Source of the DNA: Rhizobium sp. NXC24
GTDB taxonomy: Bacteria; Pseudomonadota; Alphaproteobacteria; Rhizobiales; Rhizobiaceae
NCBI RefSeq assembly: GCF_002944315.1
Contig: NZ_CP024314.1
Span: 1,612,001 to 1,676,000, forward strand
Reading direction: 5' to 3'
DNA length: 64,000 nucleotides
Of the stretch, positions 26,718 through 35,415 are shown one piece after another. The notes below the pieces were generated by a model, which was not told where the DNA came from, did no database searches, and saw only the letters and a list, made by a program, of their open reading frames with translations. The translations under genes and the position numbers were made by a program. Numbering within the stretch: the stretch's first letter is position 1; each line of letters begins with the position of its first letter.

Positions 26718-28889
26718 ATGGTGACGCGCGCACAGCAAATTGGCGTCGTTATCGGCCTGGCGATCGTCACAGCGCTGACGACCCTGCGGGCAAGCGATCC
26801 TCAATTGCTACGGCTCGCCCGCGATTTGACATTCGACCAGTATCAGCGCCTGGTGCCCCGGACCTTCGAGAACCAGCCTGTCCGGGTCATCGACATAGAC
26901 GAAGCGTCCCTACGCGAATTCGGTCAATGGCCTTGGCCAAGAAACCGGATTGCCGCCCTTGTGGACAAGCTTTCCGATATGGGCGCGTCCGCCATCGCTT
27001 TCGATGTCCTTTTCGCCGAGCCCGACCGCCTGTCTCCTCGCAATGTCGTTCGCGACGTCTCCGGTATCGACCCCTCGCTGCTGGGCAAACTCCCGGATAA
27101 TGATGAGATTTTTTCCCAATCGCTATCCGGAAAGCCCGTGGTGCTGGGCTTTGGTCTCTCCAACGAGGGAAACTATCTGCCGCCCGTCAAGGCAGGCTTT
27201 GCCTATACCGGCGAAAGCCCCTTCGGTGCGCCGCCAGCAATCAAGGCGGCGACGCCGCTGCAGCCGCAATTGGAAGCCAATGCCGCGGGCCTCGGTCATA
27301 TCAGCCTCAATCCCGGCGCATCATCGGCGGTGGTGCGCGCAGTTCCGCTTTTCCTCAGCGACGGCAAACAGCTTTATCCCAATCTCGCGCTTGAAGCGCT
27401 CCGTGTCGCACAGGGAGCCTCCACTTACGTCCTCGACGCAGCGCCGAACACGCCGAATACCCTGACCCGGGTCAAGATCGGTAATTTCGTGGTGCCGGTA
27501 ACGGCAGCGGGAGAGCTCTGGCTCTATGTCAGCCCCGACACCGCGGAACGGTATATTTCGGCAGCTAAGGTACTCGCGCCAGAAGACGCCTCCCCCGATA
27601 TCAGAAGCGCGGTAGAAGGCAGTATCGTTTTCGTCGGAACCTCCGCTTCCGGCCTCCAGGATGTCCGCACGACGGCCCTTGGTGAAAACGTGCCGGGTGT
27701 CTCCATTCATGCGCAGATCGTCGAGCAGATCCTTTCAGGTCGCTTTCTTTCCCGGCCGGATTGGGCGGATGGGATGGAAATCCTGTCGATTGCCGTCTTG
27801 GGCAGCCTTCTGGTGATCCTCACCACCTTCGTCAATCCGGCGGTCGCACTTGGCTGCGGCCTGCTGATTACCTTTTTTGCCCTAATCGCCTCCTGGCTTG
27901 CCTTCCTCTATGGCGGACTTCTCTTCGATCCGCTGGCACCGATCGTCGCCGGATCGATTACGCATTTCGCCGCGACGGCATTCCGCTTTCTTGTGACCGA
28001 CCGGGAGCGGCGCGACGTGCGGCGGGCTTTCGGCCACTATCTCTCGCCGTCGCTGCTCTATCGCATCGAACATACGCGCAATGCCCTGCGCCTTGGAGGA
28101 GACGAGCGCGAGCTGACCGTCATGTTCGTTGACGTGCGAAACTTCACCCAGATCAGCGAGGAGATGACCCCAAGCGCCCTCGTCGCATTTCTGAACACGC
28201 TGCTCGACGCGCTGAGCCACCATGTCATCGCCAACGACGGCACGCTCGACAAGTTCATCGGGGATTCGATCATGGCCTTCTGGAATGCTCCCGTCGATGT
28301 CTCCGACCATGCCGGCAAGGCCGTGCAGGCAGCGCTGGGCATGCGGGAAACACTCGCTCGCCTCAACAACACCGACGCATTCGGTTTCGGGGACGAGCGG
28401 CGGGTTAGGATAGGGATCGGCATACATACGGGGCTTGCCTGCGTCGGCAACATGGGTGCCGAGACACGCTTCAATTACTCCGCAGTCGGCGATGCCGTGA
28501 ACATTGCAGCACGTATCGAATCCGCCTGCAAGGACATCAATTTCGACATTCTGGTATCCGAGCCGACAGCAAGCTTGCTGTCCAATTGCGCTCTGCTCGA
28601 GGCGGGAGCGCTGACCCTGAAGGGTAAGAGCATGCGGACCAAACTCTTTGCGGTGGTCGGCGATGCGCGCCTGGCAAGATCGGCCGATTTTGTGGAACTT
28701 TGGGCCATGCACAGGCGGCTTGTCGCTGCCCTGCGAACACGCTCGACGAGCAGCCGCAAACTCGTCAGCGCCACAAAGCTCAAGGCGCAGGTCGTGGCGA
28801 CAGGGCTATTGCAGGAATTTTACGGCCAGATTTCGCGGCGAGCCGGACATTTCATCGACGAATCTGCAGACAAGGCGGCCGACCTCTAG
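26718..28889 (+). CDS. CHASE2-domain class III adenylate cyclase
   Basis: About 723 residues from ATG 26718; the frame is open upstream, but only from here is there a sensible membrane anchor (VTRAQQIGVVIGLAIVTALTTLRA). A periplasmic CHASE2 domain spans roughly residues 40-335 (VRVIDIDEASLREFGQWPWPR, AIAFDVLFAEPDR, IVFVGTSASGLQDVR). Three membrane spans follow at about 350-425, then a cytoplasmic cyclase with VMFVDVRNFTQIS and DKFIGDSIMAFWNAP carrying both metal Asp residues. It should convert an envelope signal into cAMP. The FecR-domain gene converges on it 36 bases away, a pairing worth noting. Confidence 0.88.
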   Translation: MVTRAQQIGVVIGLAIVTALTTLRASDPQLLRLARDLTFDQYQRLVPRTFENQPVRVIDIDEASLREFGQWPWPRNRIAALVDKLSDMGASAIAFDVLFAEPDRLSPRNVVRDVSGIDPSLLGKLPDNDEIFSQSLSGKPVVLGFGLSNEGNYLPPVKAGFAYTGESPFGAPPAIKAATPLQPQLEANAAGLGHISLNPGASSAVVRAVPLFLSDGKQLYPNLALEALRVAQGASTYVLDAAPNTPNTLTRVKIGNFVVPVTAAGELWLYVSPDTAERYISAAKVLAPEDASPDIRSAVEGSIVFVGTSASGLQDVRTTALGENVPGVSIHAQIVEQILSGRFLSRPDWADGMEILSIAVLGSLLVILTTFVNPAVALGCGLLITFFALIASWLAFLYGGLLFDPLAPIVAGSITHFAATAFRFLVTDRERRDVRRAFGHYLSPSLLYRIEHTRNALRLGGDERELTVMFVDVRNFTQISEEMTPSALVAFLNTLLDALSHHVIANDGTLDKFIGDSIMAFWNAPVDVSDHAGKAVQAALGMRETLARLNNTDAFGFGDERRVRIGIGIHTGLACVGNMGAETRFNYSAVGDAVNIAARIESACKDINFDILVSEPTASLLSNCALLEAGALTLKGKSMRTKLFAVVGDARLARSADFVELWAMHRRLVAALRTRSTSSRKLVSATKLKAQVVATGLLQEFYGQISRRAGHFIDESADKAADL

Positions 28890-28925
28890 CCGAATATGCA
28901 GCCATCGCCCGCAACACCGTCTGCG

Positions 28926-29966
28926 CTACCGATGGTGATGCCCGCCGCCGTGATCGCCATGATCGCCGTGGTCGCCGCCATCATCATCGCCATCGTCGTC
29001 TTGGTCGCCACGGCTGTGATCACCCCATCCGTGGTCGCCTTTGCCGTGATGATCGTGGTGACCGTGATGCTTGCCGTCGTCCCTGTCATGCTCGTGAGGT
29101 TTACCCGGCTTGTCAGGTGTGCTTGGCGGGTCTGGAGTGTTCGGCGTGCTGGGTGTTTCGGGTGTACTTGGCGCAGCCGGCGCCTCGGCCCGCGGGCTCG
29201 GTGCGCTGGGCTCATTGGGCTGTGCTGGAGCGGGATTATTCGCGGGAACGCTGCGCGGCGATATGCCATTGGGCCGATCTTTCATCGCCGTCGACAGGCC
29301 GCATCCGCCGCCCCCGACAAAGCCCATTCGTCCTGAAAGCTGTTGATCGCCGGAGAGGAACGGCAAGGCTTGCTGATTGCCAAGCGTCTTGAGAACGTCG
29401 CGGTTGACCCGGCGCGGATCGCTGATCTCACCGTTGCGTTTGGCAACGACGCAGTCGCATTGCTGCTTCAACTGCTTGCAGCCACCCGCACCGCAGAACT
29501 GCGCCGCGCCACTCAACAGAACGACCGCCGTCGTGCCGTTGGAGCCGACATAGAAATCAAATACCGTCCCGCGCACGCCGATCGTACCGGCAGGAGTCAC
29601 GATCTGATAGGCCGAGTGGTTCGAATTTCCGCTCATCCAGCGAAAAGTGCCCTTCGCCGCATTTACGGTCAGCTTTTTGACAGAGCCCGAGTCGTCGAAG
29701 ACGAATTTGTCGATGACGACAGACGAGCCGGCTCCGACAGCCAGTTTCGTGCCATCTCTAAATGTGAACTGTCCAAGACCGGAAAGGGAGGTGCGAATTT
29801 GCTCGTCCCGGTGGACGGGATCATCGACCTCCATCGGGCCGCCTTGGCCCGTGACCTCGGTTTTGATCAGCACCGCCTGGCCGACCTTCTCGGCGGCTCT
29901 CGAAGGCAAGGGCGCGAGCAGCATGACGCCCAGAACAGCGATCACGGTGTCACGCGGATACAACAT
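28926..29966 (-). CDS. FecR-domain secreted protein with Pro- and His/Asp-rich tail
   Basis: ATG 29966 is chosen: GGAGGG lies just upstream and a signal peptide follows (MLYPRDTVIAVLGVML...LPSRAAE). Residues about 30-190 are a FecR domain (VGQAVLIKTEVTGQ, RDEQIRTSLSGLGQFTFRDGTKLAVGAGSSVVID, TPAGTIGVRGTVFDFYVG). The C-terminal third is low-complexity: a Pro/Thr/Ser linker of repeated STPxTP units, then a tail dominated by His, Asp and Gly. The protein is 346 residues long and probably periplasmic or surface-exposed. Such FecR proteins often accompany CHASE2 cyclases. The tail could bind metal; this is inference from composition. Confidence 0.82.
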   Translation of the reverse strand: MLYPRDTVIAVLGVMLLAPLPSRAAEKVGQAVLIKTEVTGQGGPMEVDDPVHRDEQIRTSLSGLGQFTFRDGTKLAVGAGSSVVIDKFVFDDSGSVKKLTVNAAKGTFRWMSGNSNHSAYQIVTPAGTIGVRGTVFDFYVGSNGTTAVVLLSGAAQFCGAGGCKQLKQQCDCVVAKRNGEISDPRRVNRDVLKTLGNQQALPFLSGDQQLSGRMGFVGGGGCGLSTAMKDRPNGISPRSVPANNPAPAQPNEPSAPSPRAEAPAAPSTPETPSTPNTPDPPSTPDKPGKPHEHDRDDGKHHGHHDHHGKGDHGWGDHSRGDQDDDGDDDGGDHGDHGDHGGGHHHR

Positions 29967-30268
29967 CCGACCCTCCAAGATTATCCATGTTTTACCATAG
30001 GATAATCTCGGGCGTCCCATCATCCTTTCTGAGTATAATCGGCATAACCAGAATGATTGACGGGTTATGTTTGGCCAAAAATCGGGCGAAATCTACCGCT
30101 GATATTCTCGCCTAATCTTCGTGGAAAATATTATACACAACCTATCCGATGGTGCGCCTGGCCGAATTCTTCAGCACCGCTCACCTGGGGAGACCTGTAC
30201 TATGCCCCGATTGCTGAGCTCGGCGAATTCTAGGCAATGTCGCCCCTGCTCGCCTGACGGCGCCGACA
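29967..30268. other. Intergenic region upstream of the FecR gene
   Basis: About 300 bases between the end of queE and the start of the FecR gene, both on the minus strand. It is AT-richer near 30000-30140, where the FecR promoter should lie. I see no clear hairpin, operator or gene. Confidence 0.5.
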
Positions 30269-31006
30269 CTAAACGCCGCGTTTGTTTCCCCAAAGCAGGA
30301 CATGCAACTGCGGCAGAACCCGAGCCTCGAACCATCTATCGTCCGTCACCTTGTCCACCAGCCAGCGCATTCGATCCATGATGCCGTCGATATCGATCGA
30401 TGCGTCATCCGCTTCAGGCGGAGGCGGCGTATGGTTGCCGGGCTGCAGATAGACCAGCAGATGCGGAAAACGGGCGGCAGCATCGCGCGCATAAGCATAA
30501 TCGCGGTCATCGAAAACGACGATTTTCAAGGCGATCTGCGGTCTCGCCCCCGCCTGACGGAGACAGTCGGCAAGCGCATCCCAATCCGACACCATGCCGC
30601 TCGAAGGCGGCTTCGGGCTTAGCACCAGCACGTCGAGATCGGCGAACCAGTCCTTCGCGATGCTCGCTTGCGTTTCCAGCGCAAACCTGTAGCCTTGGTC
30701 ATGGCCGCGAGCGATCAGCGGCCCGAGGGGCTGAATCGCGGGATTGCCGCCCGAAAGCGAAACCGTTAGCGGCTTGCCTCCGGAAAGCCGGATCACCTCT
30801 TGCCAGATCTCGTCAACCGACATCGGTTGCCATTGATCGCGATATTCGCTGTCGACCGCATGCAGCGTATCGCACCAGGAACAGCGATAATCGCACCCCC
30901 CGGTCCGGACGAACACGGTCGGAAGCCCGATCAATATCCCCTCGCCCTGGATTGTCGGCCCGAATATCTCGCTGACGCGGATCGTGGTTTCGCGCGTCTC
31001 GCTCAT
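30269..31006 (-). CDS. queE: 7-carboxy-7-deazaguanine synthase
   Basis: 245 residues from the ATG that overlaps the queD stop. The radical-SAM cluster motif is [12 protein letters not shown] (C-x3-C-x2-C), preceded by [11 protein letters not shown], and SLSGGNPAI follows. QueE rearranges 6-carboxytetrahydropterin to 7-carboxy-7-deazaguanine, the third step of queuosine precursor synthesis. It is last in the queC-queD-queE operon. Confidence 0.95.
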   Translation of the reverse strand: MSETRETTIRVSEIFGPTIQGEGILIGLPTVFVRTGGCDYRCSWCDTLHAVDSEYRDQWQPMSVDEIWQEVIRLSGGKPLTVSLSGGNPAIQPLGPLIARGHDQGYRFALETQASIAKDWFADLDVLVLSPKPPSSGMVSDWDALADCLRQAGARPQIALKIVVFDDRDYAYARDAAARFPHLLVYLQPGNHTPPPPEADDASIDIDGIMDRMRWLVDKVTDDRWFEARVLPQLHVLLWGNKRGV

Positions 31007-31359
31007 GGCCGGTATTCCGCCCAGGTCTTCGGCGTCTCGCTGATGCGCACCGCCGAAGTCTCGGGCAGCCGCTGCTTGCACCAGTCGTAGAAATGCTTGG
31101 CCAGATATTCCGACGTCACGCGGTCATGGCCGAGAACCTCGTTCAGATGGCGATGGTCGAAATGCTCGTCGATATAGCGCTTCAGTGGCGCAAGCTCATG
31201 ATAGTCGCGGACGAATCCGTCGGCATCGAGCTCGGCAGCCGAAAGCTCTACCTCGACGATATAATTGTGCCCATGTAGCCGGGCACATTGATGATCGGCA
31301 GGAAGGTGGGTGAGCTGGTGCGATGCTGAGAAGTGAAATTGCTTGGTGATGCGGAACAT
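31003..31359 (-). CDS. queD: 6-carboxytetrahydropterin synthase
   Basis: 118 residues of the PTPS/QueD family. HFSASHQL and RLHGHNY supply zinc-binding histidines, and the Cys in [10 protein letters not shown] is the catalytic one. It converts dihydroneopterin triphosphate to 6-carboxytetrahydropterin. Its ATG shares a base with the queC TAA, and its stop overlaps the queE start, so the three genes are tightly coupled. Confidence 0.95.
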   Translation of the reverse strand: MFRITKQFHFSASHQLTHLPADHQCARLHGHNYIVEVELSAAELDADGFVRDYHELAPLKRYIDEHFDHRHLNEVLGHDRVTSEYLAKHFYDWCKQRLPETSAVRISETPKTWAEYRP

Positions 31360-32069
31360 TACTTCACCTCCTCGGCCGAGTAGCTTGCCGTCGCCGTCGC
31401 CCAGAAATCCGGATCGTCGTATTCAGTCGGATCTTCGACACCGGCGAGATGGAAGGCTTCGCGCCGCTCGACGCAGGTGCCGCAGCGGCCGCAGTGACGA
31501 ATGCCACCCTTGTAGCAGGACCAGGTCTCGGCAAACGGCGTGCCGTTCTTCGCACCGTCGGTCACGATGTCGGCCTTGGAGACGGTGACGTAGGGGGCAT
31601 AGAGCGAAACGCTGGCATAGCCATCGAGGGCATGGTTCTGCATCTGCTGAAACGCGTCGATGAAGCCAGGCCGGCAATCCGGATAGATGAAATGATCGCC
31701 GCCATGAACGGCAACGGCGACAGCATCCGCTTTCTGCGCGGCGGCAAGGCCGAAGGCGATGGCGAGCATAATGGCGTTGCGGTTCGGAACCACCGTCGCC
31801 TTCATCGTTTCCTCGGCATAGTGTCCGTCCGGCACCTCGACATTATCCGTCAAGGCCGATCCGGTCAGGTGCCTGCCGATCGCGGTGATATCGATGATAT
31901 GATGCGGTACGCCAAGCCGCTGGGCACAGGCGGCAGCGAAATCCAGCTCCTTACGATGCCGCTGGCCATAGTCGAACGAGACGAGGCCGATGAGTTGATG
32001 TTCCGCCGCGATCTTGTGGGCGAGCGAAACGGAGTCCAATCCGCCGGAGCAGATGACGATAGTCGTCAT
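31359..32069 (-). CDS. queC: 7-cyano-7-deazaguanine synthase
   Basis: 236 residues. ICSGGLDS near the N-terminus is the ATP pyrophosphatase loop, and WSCYKGG...HCGRCGTC carries the four zinc cysteines near the C-terminus. QueC makes preQ0 from 7-carboxy-7-deazaguanine with ATP and ammonia. It is the first gene of the operon. A preQ1-I type riboswitch ends about 10 bases before its start codon and includes the ribosome site. Confidence 0.96.
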   Translation of the reverse strand: MTTIVICSGGLDSVSLAHKIAAEHQLIGLVSFDYGQRHRKELDFAAACAQRLGVPHHIIDITAIGRHLTGSALTDNVEVPDGHYAEETMKATVVPNRNAIMLAIAFGLAAAQKADAVAVAVHGGDHFIYPDCRPGFIDAFQQMQNHALDGYASVSLYAPYVTVSKADIVTDGAKNGTPFAETWSCYKGGIRHCGRCGTCVERREAFHLAGVEDPTEYDDPDFWATATASYSAEEVK

Positions 32070-32079
32070 AATTTGAGGT

Positions 32080-32112
32080 CCCTTGTTTTGACCGGGTGGG
32101 CTGCGACCGGAT
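32080..32112 (-). promoter_or_regulatory. preQ1-I (type II-like) riboswitch before queC
   Basis: Read on the minus strand, CCGGTCGCAG-CCCA-CCCGG-T-CAAAACAAGGG matches the aptamer known from thermophile queC leaders: a short P1 stem (CCGG/CCGG here), the loop TCGCAG that holds the ligand cytosine, and an A-rich tail CAAAACAAGGG whose GGG pairs back to the loop CCC. The GGGA at the aptamer's end is also the Shine-Dalgarno of queC, so binding of preQ1 should hide it and block translation of queC-queD-queE. Confidence 0.85.
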
Positions 32113-32304
32113 ATCTGAGCCTTTCAAAGCTATGCGGGGGTCACTAGCAGCACATCCCGCAAGAAGCAAGGCAGCTAGATCATTCCGATAAGATCGCGCT
32201 ATGACGGCCCTTGCATTGGCGGATGCCGGCATAATGCTCGCACAGAGTTGACCGCCCCTTTGTTTTCGACGCCTGCTTCGCGGTCGACAAGCCAAACAAA
32301 ACTT

Positions 32305-32323
32305 TGGTATTTAAAGAATACCA
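32305..32323. promoter_or_regulatory. Palindrome upstream of the 307-residue gene
   Basis: TGGTATT-TAAAG-AATACCA is a perfect 7-base inverted repeat with a 5-base centre, about 50 bases before the next gene, in an AT-rich promoter-like region. It looks like a dimeric regulator site. The downstream protein itself has winged-helix-like segments, so self-regulation is possible. Confidence 0.5.
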
Positions 32324-32373
32324 TTAGTTAAATATCGAGCCGATGATCCGGCCGATCCTGAATTATTGAAAGA

Positions 32374-33297
32374 ATGTTGGCACTTATGGCCTTCACAGCA
32401 AAAGAACTCAGTCAAAATGAACATTTTCTGTCCGCTATATTGCGTAGCGCGCATGAACTGATGGCGATCTACGACGAGAATCCGCGCATAGCCTCGATCT
32501 TTGCCGCGCAGCAAAGATGGCTTCTGGCGCATGCTGGCTATGCTCTCTTTCTCGGCTATCCGGATGACCCCACCCCGGCGCTCTATACCGGCAGGTTTGT
32601 CGATTTCGCGGTCAAGCATAAGATCGCGAGCCGCAATACGGCGGCGGCATTTCTGAAGGAAATGATTGCTTACCGCTTCGTTCGACCGACTGCCGGCGGT
32701 TCCGACCGCCGCATCATCTTGCTTGAGCCCACCGAAACGACCCGCGAATACATGGCTCGCTGGATCTACACGCATCTGCTGGTTCTGGATGCCCTGGACG
32801 GCGGCGACAGGATGGCGAGGACGACCACCGATTCCGCTTCGGTGCTGCGAATGCAGCCGAAGATCGCCAAGATGATCCTGGATAGCGAAAGCCTGCAGAA
32901 TCCCGGAGTAACCTTCGCTCTGTTCAACTGGGCGACCTCCGGCGGCGTGGTGATGGACTATCTCATCTCCCGAATCAGCAAGATTGATCCAGGCTCAGAC
33001 AGGGTCCTGATCGGCCCCATCTCGCCGAAGGTCATCCAGAGCCAGTTCATGATTTCGAGCACTCATCTGAAGCGGCTTTTGAAGCAGGCGACTGAACTCG
33101 GAAGCGCCGGCTGGGTCGACGCTCCGGGCAAAAGCAGCTTCTGGCTCTCTCGAAACTTCGTCTTAGAATACTGGAACTATCAGGCCGAGAAATACGCCAT
33201 CGTCGACACCGTCAGCCAAGCGGTCCTCGACCAGCCGGATCATTCAGCCAAATCTGACGGAGAGCCTCTTTCTTATGCGCTCGCAAAGTCCGCATAA
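32374..33297 (+). CDS. Possible double winged-helix regulator, unknown family
   Basis: 307 residues with no close relative that I recognise; the start may instead be the ATG at 32386. Two segments resemble MarR-like winged helices: about 86-130 (ASRNTAAAFLKEMIAYRFVRP...SDRRIILLEPTETTREYM) and about 225-265 (SSTHLKRLLKQATELGSAGWVDAPGKSSFWLS). No membrane span or signal is present. It is a single gene on the plus strand, divergent from queC, with a palindrome in its promoter. A DNA-binding role is inference. Confidence 0.7.
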   Translation: MLALMAFTAKELSQNEHFLSAILRSAHELMAIYDENPRIASIFAAQQRWLLAHAGYALFLGYPDDPTPALYTGRFVDFAVKHKIASRNTAAAFLKEMIAYRFVRPTAGGSDRRIILLEPTETTREYMARWIYTHLLVLDALDGGDRMARTTTDSASVLRMQPKIAKMILDSESLQNPGVTFALFNWATSGGVVMDYLISRISKIDPGSDRVLIGPISPKVIQSQFMISSTHLKRLLKQATELGSAGWVDAPGKSSFWLSRNFVLEYWNYQAEKYAIVDTVSQAVLDQPDHSAKSDGEPLSYALAKSA

Positions 33298-33404
33298 AGG
33301 AATGGGAGGCCAAACGGGACCCGACCGGTTCGGATCCCAAGCGCAAAGCATTTAAGATGGAGTCTGCCAACCCTGAGGATCAGCGCAACAATGCGCGACG
33401 GCGC

Positions 33405-33572
33405 CTAGCGTGTATTGAGGCCGTTGGCCGGTGCGGAGGCGATCTTATCGGCTCCCTCAATCTCCGGCTCGAGCTTCGGCGAGCGCTCGGCCTGCATCAC
33501 CCGCCACTCGTTTTCCAGACGATCCACCACATGCTCGGGTATTTCCTTCCGCACCGTTTCACGCTCTTGCAT
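33405..33572 (-). CDS. Small acidic/basic protein, unknown
   Basis: 55 residues starting MQERETVRKEIPEHVVDRLENEWRVM. AGGGAGAA lies six bases before the ATG, which argues for a real gene; the frame is open upstream without a ribosome site. It is highly charged, with a predicted helix at residues 10-30. It is convergent with the preceding gene. Function unknown. Confidence 0.6.
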   Translation of the reverse strand: MQERETVRKEIPEHVVDRLENEWRVMQAERSPKLEPEIEGADKIASAPANGLNTR

Positions 33573-33886
33573 CGAGTTCTCCCTGACGTTGACGATCTTT
33601 GAATGCCACGGGAGAAATGCTTTGTAAATCACAGCATTAAAAAGTTTAAACGATTGAATTTATTTTAATCGATTAAAGGTGTGGATGCTAGATCCCTTCC
33701 TAGTAGAAATGCGCCCTAAGAATTTCCCAAATTCAGGTAGTACGCTCCTAAAATCACGGTTAGGTTTTTCCCAACCCGAAAAATGCGAGAAAACCGGCCT
33801 TTTGGACGCGTATCAAACGCTGTGCTGTTTTGGATCTTCCCGAGGTTCTCGGTTGTTTGTAAGCGATAGCTGGGCCATGATCTTTC
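33573..33886. other. AT-rich intergenic region with an imperfect palindrome
   Basis: About 310 bases, clearly AT-richer than its surroundings. TTTAAACGATT (33645-33655) and AATCGATTAAA (33667-33677) are inverted copies with one mismatch, around the AT-rich centre GAATTTATTTT. This could be a regulator site for the small minus-strand gene, or a mark of foreign DNA. No convincing coding frame is seen. Confidence 0.5.
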
Positions 33887-33955
33887 ATGACGCGGGATGA
33901 TAGTGGCTTTTTTTCTTCGTATCTCCTTACCCCGTCTCGCGAAGAAGCGGGCGAG

Positions 33956-34318
33956 ATGGCTTACGAGGAGCCTTTGTCATACGCGATAGTGCAGCAGACT
34001 GATCCGAAAGAGTCGAGTCATCCTGATGGAGTAGCAAAAGGCCCATCACTTGACGCAGACGGAAATAATCACGACATTTCAGAGATGTCTGATATTCAAC
34101 CTCCTCGCTGTGATAATTCCGATCCGGATCGGCACCTTTGGTGCCAGTACGCGCTGCATTTGTCCTTCGCCGAACTTCTCAGCAAGGCGGTCGACGCCGG
34201 TTGGGGCGAGCGGGAGGTTGCGGCGGCACTCGTCGATCTCGCCGATCATCACATGCTTGGCCTGATAACATCGGGTGAAATTGACGAGCTGCTCGGCGCA
34301 ATCAAAAAGCGTTCTTGA
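33956..34318 (+). CDS. Hypothetical protein
   Basis: 120 residues from ATG 33956, where AAGAAG lies eight bases upstream; an in-frame ATG at 33887 has no ribosome site. The N-terminal half is hydrophilic and probably disordered. The C-terminal half (LHLSFAELLSKAVDAGWGEREVAAALVDLADHHMLGLITSGEIDELLGAIKK) is helical. No family recognised. It is the first of several co-directional small genes. Confidence 0.6.
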   Translation: MAYEEPLSYAIVQQTDPKESSHPDGVAKGPSLDADGNNHDISEMSDIQPPRCDNSDPDRHLWCQYALHLSFAELLSKAVDAGWGEREVAAALVDLADHHMLGLITSGEIDELLGAIKKRS

Positions 34319-34442
34319 CTCACCTTGAATACAGGAACATAACAGGAACAAATTGACGGCGGAATGACCCGCCGTTCACCCTCGATACCCTGTTTTGTGA
34401 TGAAACTCCCTGGCGACAGCGGAGAAGGAAGACGCTTGCCCG

Positions 34443-34655
34443 ATGAGTACCGTAGTCGCCCAAACCGAAGAACCGGAATTCGATCCAGTTGAGGCAGCAC
34501 TTGCCTTTTGTGGCGGTGATGCCCATGCGACGATTGCCGCCCTGCTCGACGAATTGCGTTTCGTCCGCGGCCAGTTGGCCTTGAGCGAAGCCGGAATGTC
34601 GGTTGGCTTTACGCGGGGCTGGAAGCCGCGTTTTGAAATCAAAGGAGATACGTGA
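34443..34655 (+). CDS. Hypothetical small protein
   Basis: 70 residues, acidic N-terminus (EEPEFDPVEAALAFCGGDAHATIAALLDELRFVRGQLAL), mostly helical, followed by a basic tail. Its stop overlaps the next start by one base (TGATG). No family recognised, but the coupling supports a real gene. Confidence 0.65.
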   Translation: MSTVVAQTEEPEFDPVEAALAFCGGDAHATIAALLDELRFVRGQLALSEAGMSVGFTRGWKPRFEIKGDT

Positions 34656-35413
34656 TGTTAGAGGTCAAGTATGATCCTGAGTGGGATCCGACGCCGAAGG
34701 AAGGCACTTTAACGGTCAGTGAGAAGGACATCGAGGCCATAAGCGCTCTGGTGAAATACATCAGCGACGACGCGTTTGATCACTTTCACGGAAGTCGGCT
34801 TGAATTCCGTGAAAAGTCTCTGGAGTTTTTGGCTCATATCCAACGTGTCGGAGGTATTGTTGCCAGGTTGCGGCCTAACTCGACTATTGGCCAAGAGGAT
34901 GTCATTGCCATCTACTTGCTGATGAGGTTCATCGGCTACAACGTCTTCGATGTATTCGGAGATCCGCCGGGCCATCGCGGTAAATCGTTCGAGCTTCAGG
35001 AGCTAGAACGCCCCATAGATGCGATCCTTGCGAAGCTCATGAACCCAGGAGCGCCCGACTTCGAGGGCTTCTTCTGGAGGGAACCTTTCCCGCTCGCCGT
35101 CGACGAAGTCCATCCCAAACTCCTGGAGGAGATCGGCAATCGGCAGGTGCGAATGCTGCAAGTCGATCTTTCTTACCAGAGTGAGGAGTTTTATCTTGGG
35201 TCACTCGAAATGGCATTCGATGACGACACCGGAAAGGTGTGCGGCGTATTCCGCTTAAACGCCAATGGAAGCGACTTCATCGCTGGCCCTGCCTGGATCG
35301 AGACGAAGGCGGATGTGAATGACGTGATCCAGACCTTTGCCGATGCGCTACCCGTAGATGAGTTCTTTGCTCTGATGCAGGGAGAAGACGAGCCCGCACA
35401 TAAGGTCGCCTGA
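34655..35413 (+). CDS. Hypothetical protein
   Basis: 252 residues from the ATG at 34655, chosen because GGAG lies eight bases upstream and the start overlaps the previous stop; a GTG sits one codon earlier. It is soluble and acidic. A helical first half (SEKDIEAISALVKYISDDAFDHFHGSRLEF) is followed by a mixed region. I do not recognise it. Base composition is less GC-rich than the sugar operons, which may indicate transfer. Confidence 0.7.
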   Translation: MLEVKYDPEWDPTPKEGTLTVSEKDIEAISALVKYISDDAFDHFHGSRLEFREKSLEFLAHIQRVGGIVARLRPNSTIGQEDVIAIYLLMRFIGYNVFDVFGDPPGHRGKSFELQELERPIDAILAKLMNPGAPDFEGFFWREPFPLAVDEVHPKLLEEIGNRQVRMLQVDLSYQSEEFYLGSLEMAFDDDTGKVCGVFRLNANGSDFIAGPAWIETKADVNDVIQTFADALPVDEFFALMQGEDEPAHKVA

Positions 35414-35415
35414 TT

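Noticed and set aside
32374..34000. Shared EPLSYA words at the end of the 307-residue protein and the start of the 120-residue protein
   Set aside because: Six residues without wider similarity are not enough to claim a common domain or a split gene.
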